13,662 bases of DNA from NCBI GenBank assembly GCA_034086705.1, contig JAXDZV010000036.1, positions 1 through 13,662 of the forward strand. The letters are read 5' to 3'. The position numbers and the translations under genes were made by a program. Below are positions 1 to 5,566 of this stretch, piece by piece. Source of the stretch: UMGS1225 sp034086705 (lineage in GTDB: Bacteria > Bacillota > Clostridia > Oscillospirales > CAG-272). The notes beneath the pieces are model-generated. The model saw only the letters and a list, made by a program, of their open reading frames with translations, made no database searches and was not told the origin of the DNA. The number at the start of each line of letters is the position of its first letter. The first letter of the stretch is position 1.

Positions 1-1
1 T

Positions 2-160
2 GTATAGTGCATATACACACCACAGGCCGGCGCAGAGACGACGTGGGGAACGCCAAAAAGGCGGCAGTGCAGCATCATCGAAGCCGAAAGTGCGTCTGCA
101 CGATTCTTGCGGATTGTTCACAGCATGGTCTGTCACACAGCAAATACAACGCAGAGTCAA
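2..160 (-). CDS. Possible partial gene, TTG start, runs off left edge
   Basis: Reading the minus strand from a TTG at 160, the frame stays open for 53 codons to the window edge. A good ribosome binding site (AAAAAGGAG, 7 bases before the TTG) is the main support. The peptide begins MTLRCICCVTDHAV and is rich in Cys and Arg; I do not recognise a family. It would follow the amidohydrolase gene by about 48 bases on the same strand, so it could be the next gene of that unit. No ATG serves this frame, and the open stretch is short enough to be chance. A ComF-like N-terminus was considered because of the cysteines, but the spacing does not fit a zinc ribbon clearly. Confidence 0.3.
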   Translation of the reverse strand, partial: MTLRCICCVTDHAVNNPQESCRRTFGFDDAALPPFWRSPRRLCAGLWCVYALY

Positions 161-208
161 TGCCTTTCTCCTTTTTACTTTATGGAATGTGAGCAGGCGG
201 CATAGCTG

Positions 209-1048
209 TTAGATCTGTGGAAAATCAATCTTTGCCATTGGGGTGTTTTCCAGGAATATTCCTGCATTTGTATACAAGATTTTTTCGGCAAGGGCCGACG
301 GAAGGTCTAAACGGTCAAACAGAGCAAGCTCTTGGTCAATCCGCATAACAGGAGAATCGGTACCGAAGAGCACACGTTCCGGATTTATACGCCGCAGCAA
401 TGCGCGCACTTGCTCGGGCGGCAGATACCAAAGTGTGCTTGATGTGTCAAAAAAGACATTCTCTTCTTCATAGAGCAGCGAGGCAGCCTGCTCTGTTTGC
501 CGATAACCGCCAAAATGGGCTGCAAGTACTCGTAGCTTGGGGAAATCGCGCAAAAGCTGTTTTAACTTTGCGGGCGCAGAAAAAGAATACTGTGGCCGAT
601 CGTCTCCCATGTGCAGGCACAGAGGCAATCCCTGTGCACTTAAATACGCATACGCCGGATAAAAGCGGCGATCTGTAATGTCAGCTCCCTGAATGTCCGG
701 ATGTAATTTTAAGCCGCACAGCCCTTCGCGCACCGCTGTGTCGAGCGCCTGTTCCATGTTGGGAGTTTCTTGATGCAGGCCGGCAAAGCCATATGCCAAA
801 AAACCCTCTGCACGTGCCTGTGAAACGCTTTGCGCAAGAAAATGATTAACACTTGTTACTTGGTGCGCATTCGTTGCAACCGCCAACAATAGAAATCCGC
901 GCCGTGTCCCACGGCTTTCTGTCAAAAATTCAGACAAACTACCGCCGCTGCGCGGAATAAAATCATAAAACTGGCCGAGTGCCTTCGTTGCTTTTTCGGC
1001 AATTGCATCGGGGTAGATGTGTGTGTGTGCATCAAAAATTTCTCGCAT
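209..1048 (-). CDS. Amidohydrolase family (amidohydrolase-2, TIM-barrel) metal-dependent hydrolase
   Basis: A 279-residue cytosolic protein with a complete metal-dependent amidohydrolase pattern. The N-terminal DAHTHIYP motif supplies H8 and H10. It is followed by GLKLHPD (K114, H116), CLHMG (H146), AAHFGG (H178) and a C-terminal FGTDSP with the metal-binding D231. This order fits the amidohydrolase-2 superfamily (PF04909), whose members hydrolyse or decarboxylate small cyclic or carboxylated compounds; the substrate cannot be read from the sequence. The ATG at 1048 is preceded by GAGG about 11 bases upstream, a somewhat loose spacing. It lies about 100 bases downstream of upp on the same strand, separated by a strong hairpin, so it may be read through from upp or have its own weak promoter. 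The length is normal for the family and nothing appears truncated. Confidence 0.85.
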   Translation of the reverse strand: MREIFDAHTHIYPDAIAEKATKALGQFYDFIPRSGGSLSEFLTESRGTRRGFLLLAVATNAHQVTSVNHFLAQSVSQARAEGFLAYGFAGLHQETPNMEQALDTAVREGLCGLKLHPDIQGADITDRRFYPAYAYLSAQGLPLCLHMGDDRPQYSFSAPAKLKQLLRDFPKLRVLAAHFGGYRQTEQAASLLYEEENVFFDTSSTLWYLPPEQVRALLRRINPERVLFGTDSPVMRIDQELALFDRLDLPSALAEKILYTNAGIFLENTPMAKIDFPQI

Positions 1049-1088
1049 ACGGAATTTTGCCTCTTTCTCATGAATGTTTTTATGTGTA

Positions 1089-1123
1089 GGCGCGGGCGTC
1101 TCCTTGTTGGATACGCCCGCGCC
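1089..1123. terminator. Strong 11-bp GC hairpin between upp and amidohydrolase
   Basis: A perfect inverted repeat pairs GGCGCGGGCGT (1089-1099) with ACGCCCGCGCC (1113-1123) around a 13-base loop. It starts about 22 bases after the upp stop, so position suggests an upp terminator. The T-run (TTTT, 1124-1127) follows the stem on the plus strand, however. On the minus strand, where both flanking genes lie, the stem is followed by TACACATAAAAA, a poor U-tract. It may act as a weak terminator or as an mRNA-stabilising stem. Confidence 0.55.
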
Positions 1124-1145
1124 TTTTCATATATCGGTCTATGAT

Positions 1146-1781
1146 TTATTTCGTACCGAACAAACGGTCTCCGGCATCTCCAAGACCAGGTAAAATGTAT
1201 CCGTGCTCGTTTAATCTTTCATCTACACAGCCTGTATAGATTTGAACATCCGGATGATCTTTTGCCAACCGCGTAAGCCCTTCAGGTGCTGCAATGATTG
1301 ACATGAACTTGATATTGCTGCAGCCTTTTTGTTTGATAAAAGAAACGGCAGCAGAACCGGAACCGCCGGTTGCAAGCATGGGATCCAGCATAATTACCGT
1401 TCTTTGATCTATGTCACTGGGCAGTTTGCAATAATATTCATGGGGCTCAAGGGTCTGTTCATCCCGATATAACCCAATATGGCCAACCTTTGCAGAAGGA
1501 ACCAGTGCAAGTACGCCATCCAGCATACCGAGTCCCGCACGCAAAATTGGTACAAATGCAAGCTTTTTGCCCGCAATCATGCGTACTTTAGTCTTGGTTA
1601 AAGGTGTTTGAATCTCAACAAGTTCTGTGGGAAGGTCTCGCATTGCTTCATATCCCATCAACATCGCAATTTCATTAACAAGTTCACGAAACTGCTTGGA
1701 GCCTGTTGTTTCTTGGCGCAGAATGGCAAGCTTATGCGCAATCAGAGGATGGTCAAACACGGTCACATTCTGAAATTCCAT
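1146..1781 (-). CDS. upp: Uracil phosphoribosyltransferase
   Basis: A 211-residue enzyme of pyrimidine salvage that converts uracil and PRPP to UMP and pyrophosphate in the cytosol. The PRPP-binding loop is DPMLATGGS at residues 133-141. The RAGLGM motif is at 81-86. The C-terminal uracil-binding stretch YILPGLGDAGDRLFGT is at 195-210. The ATG at 1781 gives the usual family N-terminus and length, and has an AAAGGA site about 10 bases upstream. The frame is open 22 codons further upstream, but that extension has no ribosome binding site and no family counterpart. The gene lies downstream of the DUF4358 terminator, so it is probably its own unit, although I saw no clear promoter in the 120 bases before it. 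Confidence 0.96.
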   Translation of the reverse strand: MEFQNVTVFDHPLIAHKLAILRQETTGSKQFRELVNEIAMLMGYEAMRDLPTELVEIQTPLTKTKVRMIAGKKLAFVPILRAGLGMLDGVLALVPSAKVGHIGLYRDEQTLEPHEYYCKLPSDIDQRTVIMLDPMLATGGSGSAAVSFIKQKGCSNIKFMSIIAAPEGLTRLAKDHPDVQIYTGCVDERLNEHGYILPGLGDAGDRLFGTK

Positions 1782-1900
1782 GGTAAAATACGTCCTTTCT
1801 TTTCGAGCCAACTTGCCGCTTTTTTTAATGGCGGTGCTCGTTTGCAAAAAAATTGGCGTCTGAGCACGTGTTTGAATCGCCTCAGAACAGCTATATCCCC

Positions 1901-1941
1901 GAAAAACGGGTGCCGCACTCCCTCAGCGCGTCACCCGTTTA
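1901..1941 (-). terminator. Rho-independent terminator of the SGNH/DUF4358 unit
   Basis: On the minus strand, AAACGGGTG pairs with CACCCGTTT (plus-strand arms 1932-1940 and 1904-1912), with a further CGC/GCG pairing inside. A TTTTTC run follows. It begins immediately after the DUF4358 stop codon at 1943-1945. Confidence 0.8.
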
Positions 1942-1942
1942 T

Positions 1943-2473
1943 TCAAGAAACAAAACCATGATCGATCACGCTGGAAAGGGGGGCGGTGTTTTCACAGGCA
2001 CAGAAAATAACGGCGTTGCCGTATCGACGCAAAAGCGCATTTTCAATCTTTGTGGCCTGATCTGCCCGATAATCTTTCCAATATGCCGATTGCTCCGTTC
2101 GGTAAGCAGCCAAAACTGCTTCAATATTTTGTGCGCTTTGCGCATCTTTAGCAACAAAGACTGCCAGTTCTTCTGCGTAGGCGCCGCTCGGACTGCAATA
2201 CGCAGCACAGGTGGAAAAATCCGCTTCGTTTACACCGTAAACGGAGATGATTCGGCTATCTTTAAGTGGGATCATTTCTTCGCTCCAGTTTCCCGCAGCG
2301 AGCAGCTGGCTTGCTGCCTGCGTGGCAGACACAGCAATGATTTGCTTTGTGTCATCCGCATCGGTTGTTTGTGCACCTGTAGGATCGGCAGAGCAGGAGG
2401 AAAAAAGCGACATGCTGCAGCACAAAGACAAGCTCAACAAAATCCCCAAAATGTGTTTCATTCGTCTACGCAT
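1943..2473 (-). CDS. DUF4358 family lipoprotein
   Basis: A 176-residue secreted protein with a basic N-terminus, a hydrophobic stretch at residues 8-24 and a probable lipobox ending at C27 (LFSSC), which suggests a membrane-anchored lipoprotein. The mature part matches my memory of DUF4358: VYGV at 78-81, AEELAVF at 100-106, then a helix with a run of acidic/Gln residues and KIENALL at 142-148. The family has no established function. The start at 2473 is supported by GAGG nine bases upstream; an ATG four codons later is the alternative. It is the second gene after the SGNH-like protein (91-base gap), and a terminator follows. DUF4358 genes commonly sit beside SGNH hydrolase and MBOAT acyltransferase genes, hinting at a role in modifying a cell-surface polymer. 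That role is inference, and no MBOAT gene is present here. Confidence 0.8.
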   Translation of the reverse strand: MRRRMKHILGILLSLSLCCSMSLFSSCSADPTGAQTTDADDTKQIIAVSATQAASQLLAAGNWSEEMIPLKDSRIISVYGVNEADFSTCAAYCSPSGAYAEELAVFVAKDAQSAQNIEAVLAAYRTEQSAYWKDYRADQATKIENALLRRYGNAVIFCACENTAPLSSVIDHGFVS

Positions 2474-2564
2474 CGTTGTTTTCCTCGTTTCATTCGGAAT
2501 GGATTCATACTGTGTATCCCGAAAATCGGTAATCTGTCATTCTGTTTGTATACCGATCAATTTT

Positions 2565-3485
2565 TTAAACGCCAGTGTGTGTCTTCAAATATTCTGTCCA
2601 CTTCGCAATGCAAGAACGGTTCACATGCAGCCCATCAGAAGAACTGGCTGCCGGCATTGCTCCGGTTGCATCGGCGAAAACCGAGTGGACGTCTAAATAG
2701 TATACGCCCTGCCGCTGGCACATCTGCGAGAGCGCCTGGTTGAAGCGGATAACATTTTGATTGTTAACATGTGCCCCGTACCCGTTTTCCCGGGCCAACG
2801 ATTCATTTACCGGCAGTACAGACTCCACATAAATAACAATATCCGGATTGTTTTGTCGCAGAAGCGCAATAATCTGCTCGTATTTTTGTGTGAAAACTTC
2901 CACGGAACTCCAACCGAATTCGTTAACGCCGAAGAGCAGGTATGCTTTTTCAAAGTGTTGCCCTTGCATCGCTTGCGGAATGGTTACATTTTCTCCGTCG
3001 ACACGAACGACCTCACTTTTAAAGAAGGTACTTACATTCAACCCAACTGAGCAATAATAGGTGCCGGCAAGTTCTGTGCTGTTTGCAAAACCGACCATTT
3101 GGGAATTGCCGATAAAGACTGCATTGTCAAAATATGAATTAGCCACAGCAGCGCTCTGCGGAACGTTTCCCAAAACAGAGGGCAATGGCTCAGGGGGCGT
3201 CAACGGTGCAGATTCGGTAATGGGTTCGTCAATCCGGCTGATCAGCGTTCCGCCGGACGCAACATACAACGGCTCCATCTGTAATGTGCGCGAAACGGAA
3301 AGCTCTGTAGCCTGTGTAACACTGGCGGCGATCGCATCTTCACCGCCAAGCGGCAAACGAACTGCGACTAAAACAATTAAGAGCGTGACAAATAAAACCG
3401 CAATACCTTTGAGCATTCTGCGGCGGCGGCGAAACTTCCGATATTGCATTTTACGGACATCGCTCGACAATGTTTTGTTCATCAT
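2565..3485 (-). CDS. Membrane-anchored SGNH/GDSL-like hydrolase family protein
   Basis: A 306-residue protein with a very basic N-terminus (residues 11-26), one membrane segment at about 26-43 and a low-complexity linker to about 115. An extracellular SGNH-type domain follows. Block I is VFIGNSQMVGF with the candidate nucleophile S128; here GNS replaces the usual GDS. A glycine block is SVGLN (147-150), the block III Asn is in FGVNE (N188), and the C-terminal DGLH supplies D284 and H287. All catalytic positions of an SGNH esterase are therefore present. The start at 3485 has GGAG seven bases upstream. It is the first gene of a unit with the DUF4358 lipoprotein, behind a near-consensus promoter. 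A likely job is adding or removing acyl groups on cell-wall or surface glycans, but the substrate is not visible. Confidence 0.82.
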   Translation of the reverse strand: MMNKTLSSDVRKMQYRKFRRRRRMLKGIAVLFVTLLIVLVAVRLPLGGEDAIAASVTQATELSVSRTLQMEPLYVASGGTLISRIDEPITESAPLTPPEPLPSVLGNVPQSAAVANSYFDNAVFIGNSQMVGFANSTELAGTYYCSVGLNVSTFFKSEVVRVDGENVTIPQAMQGQHFEKAYLLFGVNEFGWSSVEVFTQKYEQIIALLRQNNPDIVIYVESVLPVNESLARENGYGAHVNNQNVIRFNQALSQMCQRQGVYYLDVHSVFADATGAMPAASSSDGLHVNRSCIAKWTEYLKTHTGV

Positions 3486-3555
3486 ACGCTCACTCCGTTT
3501 CGGTGGTCACATGCATACCTTTCGGTCAGCGACATTCTCTTCGCCAACCATTCTC

Positions 3556-3584
3556 ATTATAGCATACATTTCCCGACAAATCAA
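3556..3584 (-). promoter_or_regulatory. Sigma-A-type promoter for the SGNH/DUF4358 unit
   Basis: On the minus strand, TTGATT (3579-3584) and TATAAT (3556-3561) are separated by exactly 17 bases. The TGC just before the -10 gives an extended -10. It lies about 70 bases upstream of the SGNH-like gene. Confidence 0.8.
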
Positions 3585-3619
3585 CAAATTTCGATAAATA
3601 ATTTTGTCAGATTAAGTGC

Positions 3620-3650
3620 CGATTTCTTGTTGCATTTTACCAAGAAATCG
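3620..3650. repeat. 10-bp inverted repeat upstream of the SGNH promoter
   Basis: CGATTTCTTG (3620-3629) pairs perfectly with CAAGAAATCG (3641-3650) around 11 bases. It lies 36 bases upstream of the -35 box and is not followed by a T-run on either strand. An operator or a remnant stem is possible; the role is unknown. Confidence 0.5.
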
Positions 3651-3684
3651 TATGAAAAACTAAAAAAAGAATGCCGTATTTGAT

Positions 3685-3717
3685 TGAGCCGCCTGCACCC
3701 GTTACGCAGACGGCTCA
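3685..3717 (-). terminator. Hairpin downstream of mazF, weak U-tract
   Basis: TGAGCCG (3685-3691) pairs with CGGCTCA (3711-3717), with a further CTGC/GCAG inner stem after a one-base mismatch. It lies 140 bases after the mazF stop. On the minus strand the tail is only ATCAAATAC, with a T7 run about 15 bases further. On the plus strand it is TTTCTTC. It probably ends mazF transcription, possibly working in both directions. The rest of 3486-3857, apart from this hairpin, the promoter and the inverted repeat, shows nothing I can name. Confidence 0.5.
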
Positions 3718-3857
3718 TTTCTTCAGCGTATCCCAAATAACCGCTTTAAAAATCCTGTTAAAAACCGCGGTGATTTCCAGACAACGACCTTCATGTACTT
3801 ACCCCCTCCGCAGACATTGCCACTACCAGTATATGCGCGTCGGCCGCAATCGGTTCT

Positions 3858-4247
3858 TTACGCGAGCGCTCCGCCTTCTGCCACAGCCGCTGCCGCCTGT
3901 GTTTTTCCAAGTCCGAAGCTGACCTGAATCGCTTCGTCTACCTGATCCATTGCAGCTGTGTCCAGATGCCCGATATGCTCTCGCAGACGGCGCTTATCGA
4001 TTGTGCGGATTTGTTCCAGCAAAATCACCGAATCACGGGCAAGACCACACCGTGCTGCATAGATATTGATATGCGTCGGTAGATGCGCCTTTGCCTGCTG
4101 ACTTGTAATCGCCGCCGCAATCACCGTTGGGCTGTATCGGTTTCCCACATCGTTCTGCACAATCAGAACAGGTCGTAGTCCCCCCTGTTCCGAGCCAATT
4201 ACAGGGCTCAGATCTGCATAAAAGATATCTCCGCGTTTCACGGTCAC
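3858..4247 (-). CDS. mazF: EndoA/MazF (PemK-like) mRNA interferase toxin
   Basis: A 129-residue endoribonuclease of the PemK/MazF family, close to Bacillus EndoA. The conserved positions are in register with that family: R25 in GLRPV, T48 in AAIT and Q79 in LEQIRT. The N-terminal VKRGDIFYADLSP and GSEQGG segments are also typical. I chose the GTG at 4247 because GGAG then sits 10 bases upstream and the N-terminus matches the family. An in-frame GTG at 4256 lies right against the Shine-Dalgarno and would add three residues. The last ~17 residues (QAAAAVAEGG...) are an Ala-rich tail beyond the core fold. No antitoxin gene (EndoAI/MazE type) is adjacent, and alr, a frequent neighbour, is absent from the window. 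Confidence 0.92.
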   Translation of the reverse strand: MTVKRGDIFYADLSPVIGSEQGGLRPVLIVQNDVGNRYSPTVIAAAITSQQAKAHLPTHINIYAARCGLARDSVILLEQIRTIDKRRLREHIGHLDTAAMDQVDEAIQVSFGLGKTQAAAAVAEGGALA

Positions 4248-4495
4248 TTTCTTCACTCTCCAATTTTTTGTACGGGGTTTGCCCGTTTTCTTTTTTCAGG
4301 TATTTGACCCTCTTTCTTGTAGTATTACCGTACGGAGGGGGAAAATAAACAACGATCCTTCAATTTCCAATATCTGTATTGTCTCTTTTTTGACAGCAGA
4401 TGGTCTTTTTTGTGATACCGGGAAGCTGTTTTTGCTGCTCCCCCTATTCAGTATATGCGTTATGTTGTTGCACGACAGCCGATCCGGCATAAAAA
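4248..4495. other. Non-coding leader upstream of mazF, with a small hairpin
   Basis: I see no gene here. ACGGG (4272-4276) pairs with CCCGT (4282-4286) and is followed on the plus strand by TTTTCTTTTTT, so it looks like a terminator facing away from mazF although no plus-strand gene precedes it. On the minus strand it lies about 25 bases before the mazF start and could shape the leader. A 64-codon minus-strand open frame (4296-4490) starts inside the preceding terminator tail, lacks a ribosome binding site and does not resemble an antitoxin. Confidence 0.4.
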
Positions 4496-4527
4496 ACGGG
4501 GGCCGCTTAAAACAAGCGGCACCCCGT
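4496..4527 (-). terminator. Strong terminator of the Cys-rich small gene
   Basis: On the minus strand, ACGGGG-T-GCCGCTT pairs with AAGCGGC-CCCCGT (13 base pairs, one bulged base, 5-base loop) and is followed by TTTTTT. A smaller stem, CGGCGA/TCGCCG (4528-4533 with 4538-4543), lies just before it in transcription order. Confidence 0.85.
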
Positions 4528-4560
4528 CGGCGATAAGTCGCCGCGTTTTATGTCCCGATC

Positions 4561-4656
4561 TCAGCCGTTGCACATGCAGCACAGAATTACAAGAGCAAGC
4601 AAAATAATCCAAATGCAGCAGTTATCACCGTCAAAAAGATTACAAAGGCAACTCAT
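4561..4656 (-). CDS. 31-residue Cys-rich single-pass membrane peptide
   Basis: A very small gene, 31 codons plus stop. The peptide starts MSCLCNLFDGDNCC, continues with a hydrophobic helix IWIILLALVIL (residues 15-25) and ends CCMCNG. Seven of 31 residues are Cys, arranged CxC, CC, then CCxC on the two sides of one membrane segment. The start is fixed by GGGAGGA seven bases upstream, and a strong terminator follows 34 bases after the stop, so it is a complete single-gene unit. Similar tiny Cys-rich peptides occur in Clostridia, sometimes under the label 'chorion class high-cysteine HCB protein 13'; that link is from memory. Its function is unknown. The pattern suggests metal binding, disulfides or lipidation at the membrane, which is inference. 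Confidence 0.78.
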   Translation of the reverse strand: MSCLCNLFDGDNCCIWIILLALVILCCMCNG

Positions 4657-4689
4657 GGTATCGTCCTCCCGTACAAAATCTTCTTTTCA

Positions 4690-4706
4690 AAGAGCGTTTC
4701 GCTCTT
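4690..4706 (-). other. 5' leader hairpin of the Cys-rich gene
   Basis: AAGAGCG (4690-4696) pairs with CGCTCTT (4700-4706) around a three-base loop, about 35 bases upstream of the small gene's start. It may be an mRNA-stabilising or regulatory stem. I could not identify a convincing promoter for this gene upstream of it. Confidence 0.4.
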
Positions 4707-4787
4707 CGATAGTAGCATATGTGTATGCCTTTGCCTTGGTGCATTTTTTTGTAAAATCGGAAAAAAGCAGAATCGTATAAAAAACAA

Positions 4788-4817
4788 TTGACAAACGAAA
4801 GGATCTTGTGTTATAAT
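4788..4817 (+). promoter_or_regulatory. Sigma-A promoter of tRNA-Gln
   Basis: Perfect TTGACA (4788-4793) and TATAAT (4812-4817) boxes are 18 bases apart, with a TG just before the -10. The tRNA begins 12 bases downstream. Confidence 0.9.
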
Positions 4818-4829
4818 GTGAGATGTTGG

Positions 4830-4907
4830 TGGGATATAGCCAAGTTGGTTAAGGCACAAGACTTTGACTCTTGCATTGCGCTGGTTCGAATCCAGCTATC
4901 CCAGCCA
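4830..4907 (+). tRNA. tRNA-Gln (anticodon TTG)
   Basis: A complete cloverleaf. The acceptor stem is TGGGATA/TATCCCA with the U1:A72 pair usual for glutamine tRNAs. The anticodon stem CAAGA/TCTTG encloses CTTTGAC (anticodon TTG at 4864-4866). The T arm is GCTGG-TTCGAAT-CCAGC. The discriminator G (4904) and the CCA end (4905-4907) are encoded. It forms a single-gene unit with its own promoter and terminator, divergent from the Cys-rich gene. Confidence 0.96.
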
Positions 4908-4910
4908 CAT

Positions 4911-4945
4911 CGGAGCAAGCTTTTTGTCGCTTGCTCCGATTTTTT
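4911..4945 (+). terminator. Rho-independent terminator of tRNA-Gln
   Basis: CGGAGCAAGC (4911-4920) pairs perfectly with GCTTGCTCCG (4929-4938), followed by a run of six T (4940-4945). It begins four bases after the tRNA CCA end. Confidence 0.93.
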
Positions 4946-5566
4946 ATGAAAGTAAAACCCATGCACGCAACCTTTGCCACCGTTACCGTTTTCGAGTTTA
5001 AAGCCATATCAAATGATTCAAATGGTACTTTTGTTACTGCCTTTTGATATATTTTCGCGGATGATACATCATCCGCGAAATCTTTGTTGAAAAACGTTTA
5101 CCTGTTTGCATAGTCGTTTTACTTTCATGGAAGATTGGCAGGCGCTGCAGTTGCCGGGCATGCAAGTGTTCGTTCTGAAAACTCTTAAAACAGATCCAAT
5201 CCGAAGATTTTGCCGCAGCGGATAGAGTTCGTTTTAGGTGTTTTACAGCAGTATTGTTGACCATATTAAATAATATAGTTGCGCAGCGGGCTTTCGGTTC
5301 AGGAAAAGCGCGTGATGAAAGTAAAAAATCCGGGCCTATCTCTAAGGTGCGAGAAGGCTCGGATGAATACAGCATAGCGACGGTTATTATGCCAACAAAC
5401 AGCATGGCGTTGGTTGGATGTCAAAAACATATCAAACAAAGAACGAGGATATCCTGTTACAACATTGTATGCAAGTTACCGCTTGCACGGTTCCTTTTGG
5501 CGCACAATCAAGTTGGGTACGCGGATATCGGTTATGTATTGGTTTTATCATGGAACGGCGGCGGAC
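4946..5566. other. 620-base stretch without a convincing gene
   Basis: This is the interval between the tRNA-Gln terminator and the lysA stop. Open frames exist on both strands (plus 5254-5643, minus 5034-5405), but none has a good ribosome binding site, a recognisable domain or family-like composition, and the plus one runs into the 3' end of lysA. The stretch contains a 12-bp palindrome (5053-5080), three copies of a 12-mer ATGAAAGTAAAA, and a small TGCAAG/CTTGCA stem (5470-5487). It may be a decayed gene. lysA has no clear terminator close by. Confidence 0.4.
5053..5080. terminator. Perfect 12-bp hairpin, possible end of the lysine operon transcript
   Basis: TTTCGCGGATGA (5053-5064) pairs perfectly with TCATCCGCGAAA (5069-5080) around TACA. 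The downstream run is weak on both strands (TCTTTGTTG on plus, ATATATC on minus). It is the strongest stem downstream of lysA but lies about 490 bases away. Confidence 0.4.

Noticed and set aside
1853..2743. A 296-codon plus-strand open frame
   Set aside because: It lies opposite the DUF4358 gene and the end of the SGNH gene, which have ribosome binding sites, signal/anchor segments and family motifs. The plus-strand product has low-complexity, shadow-like composition and no start signal.
4296..4490. A 64-codon minus-strand frame upstream of mazF as a candidate antitoxin
   Set aside because: It begins inside the T-tail of the preceding terminator, has no ribosome binding site, and does not resemble EndoAI, MazE or other antitoxins.
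4946..5047. A 33-codon plus-strand frame starting MKVKPMHATF directly after the tRNA-Gln terminator
   Set aside because: The ATG abuts the terminator T-run, so there is no room for a ribosome binding site. It is one of three chance MKVK-encoding repeats in this stretch.
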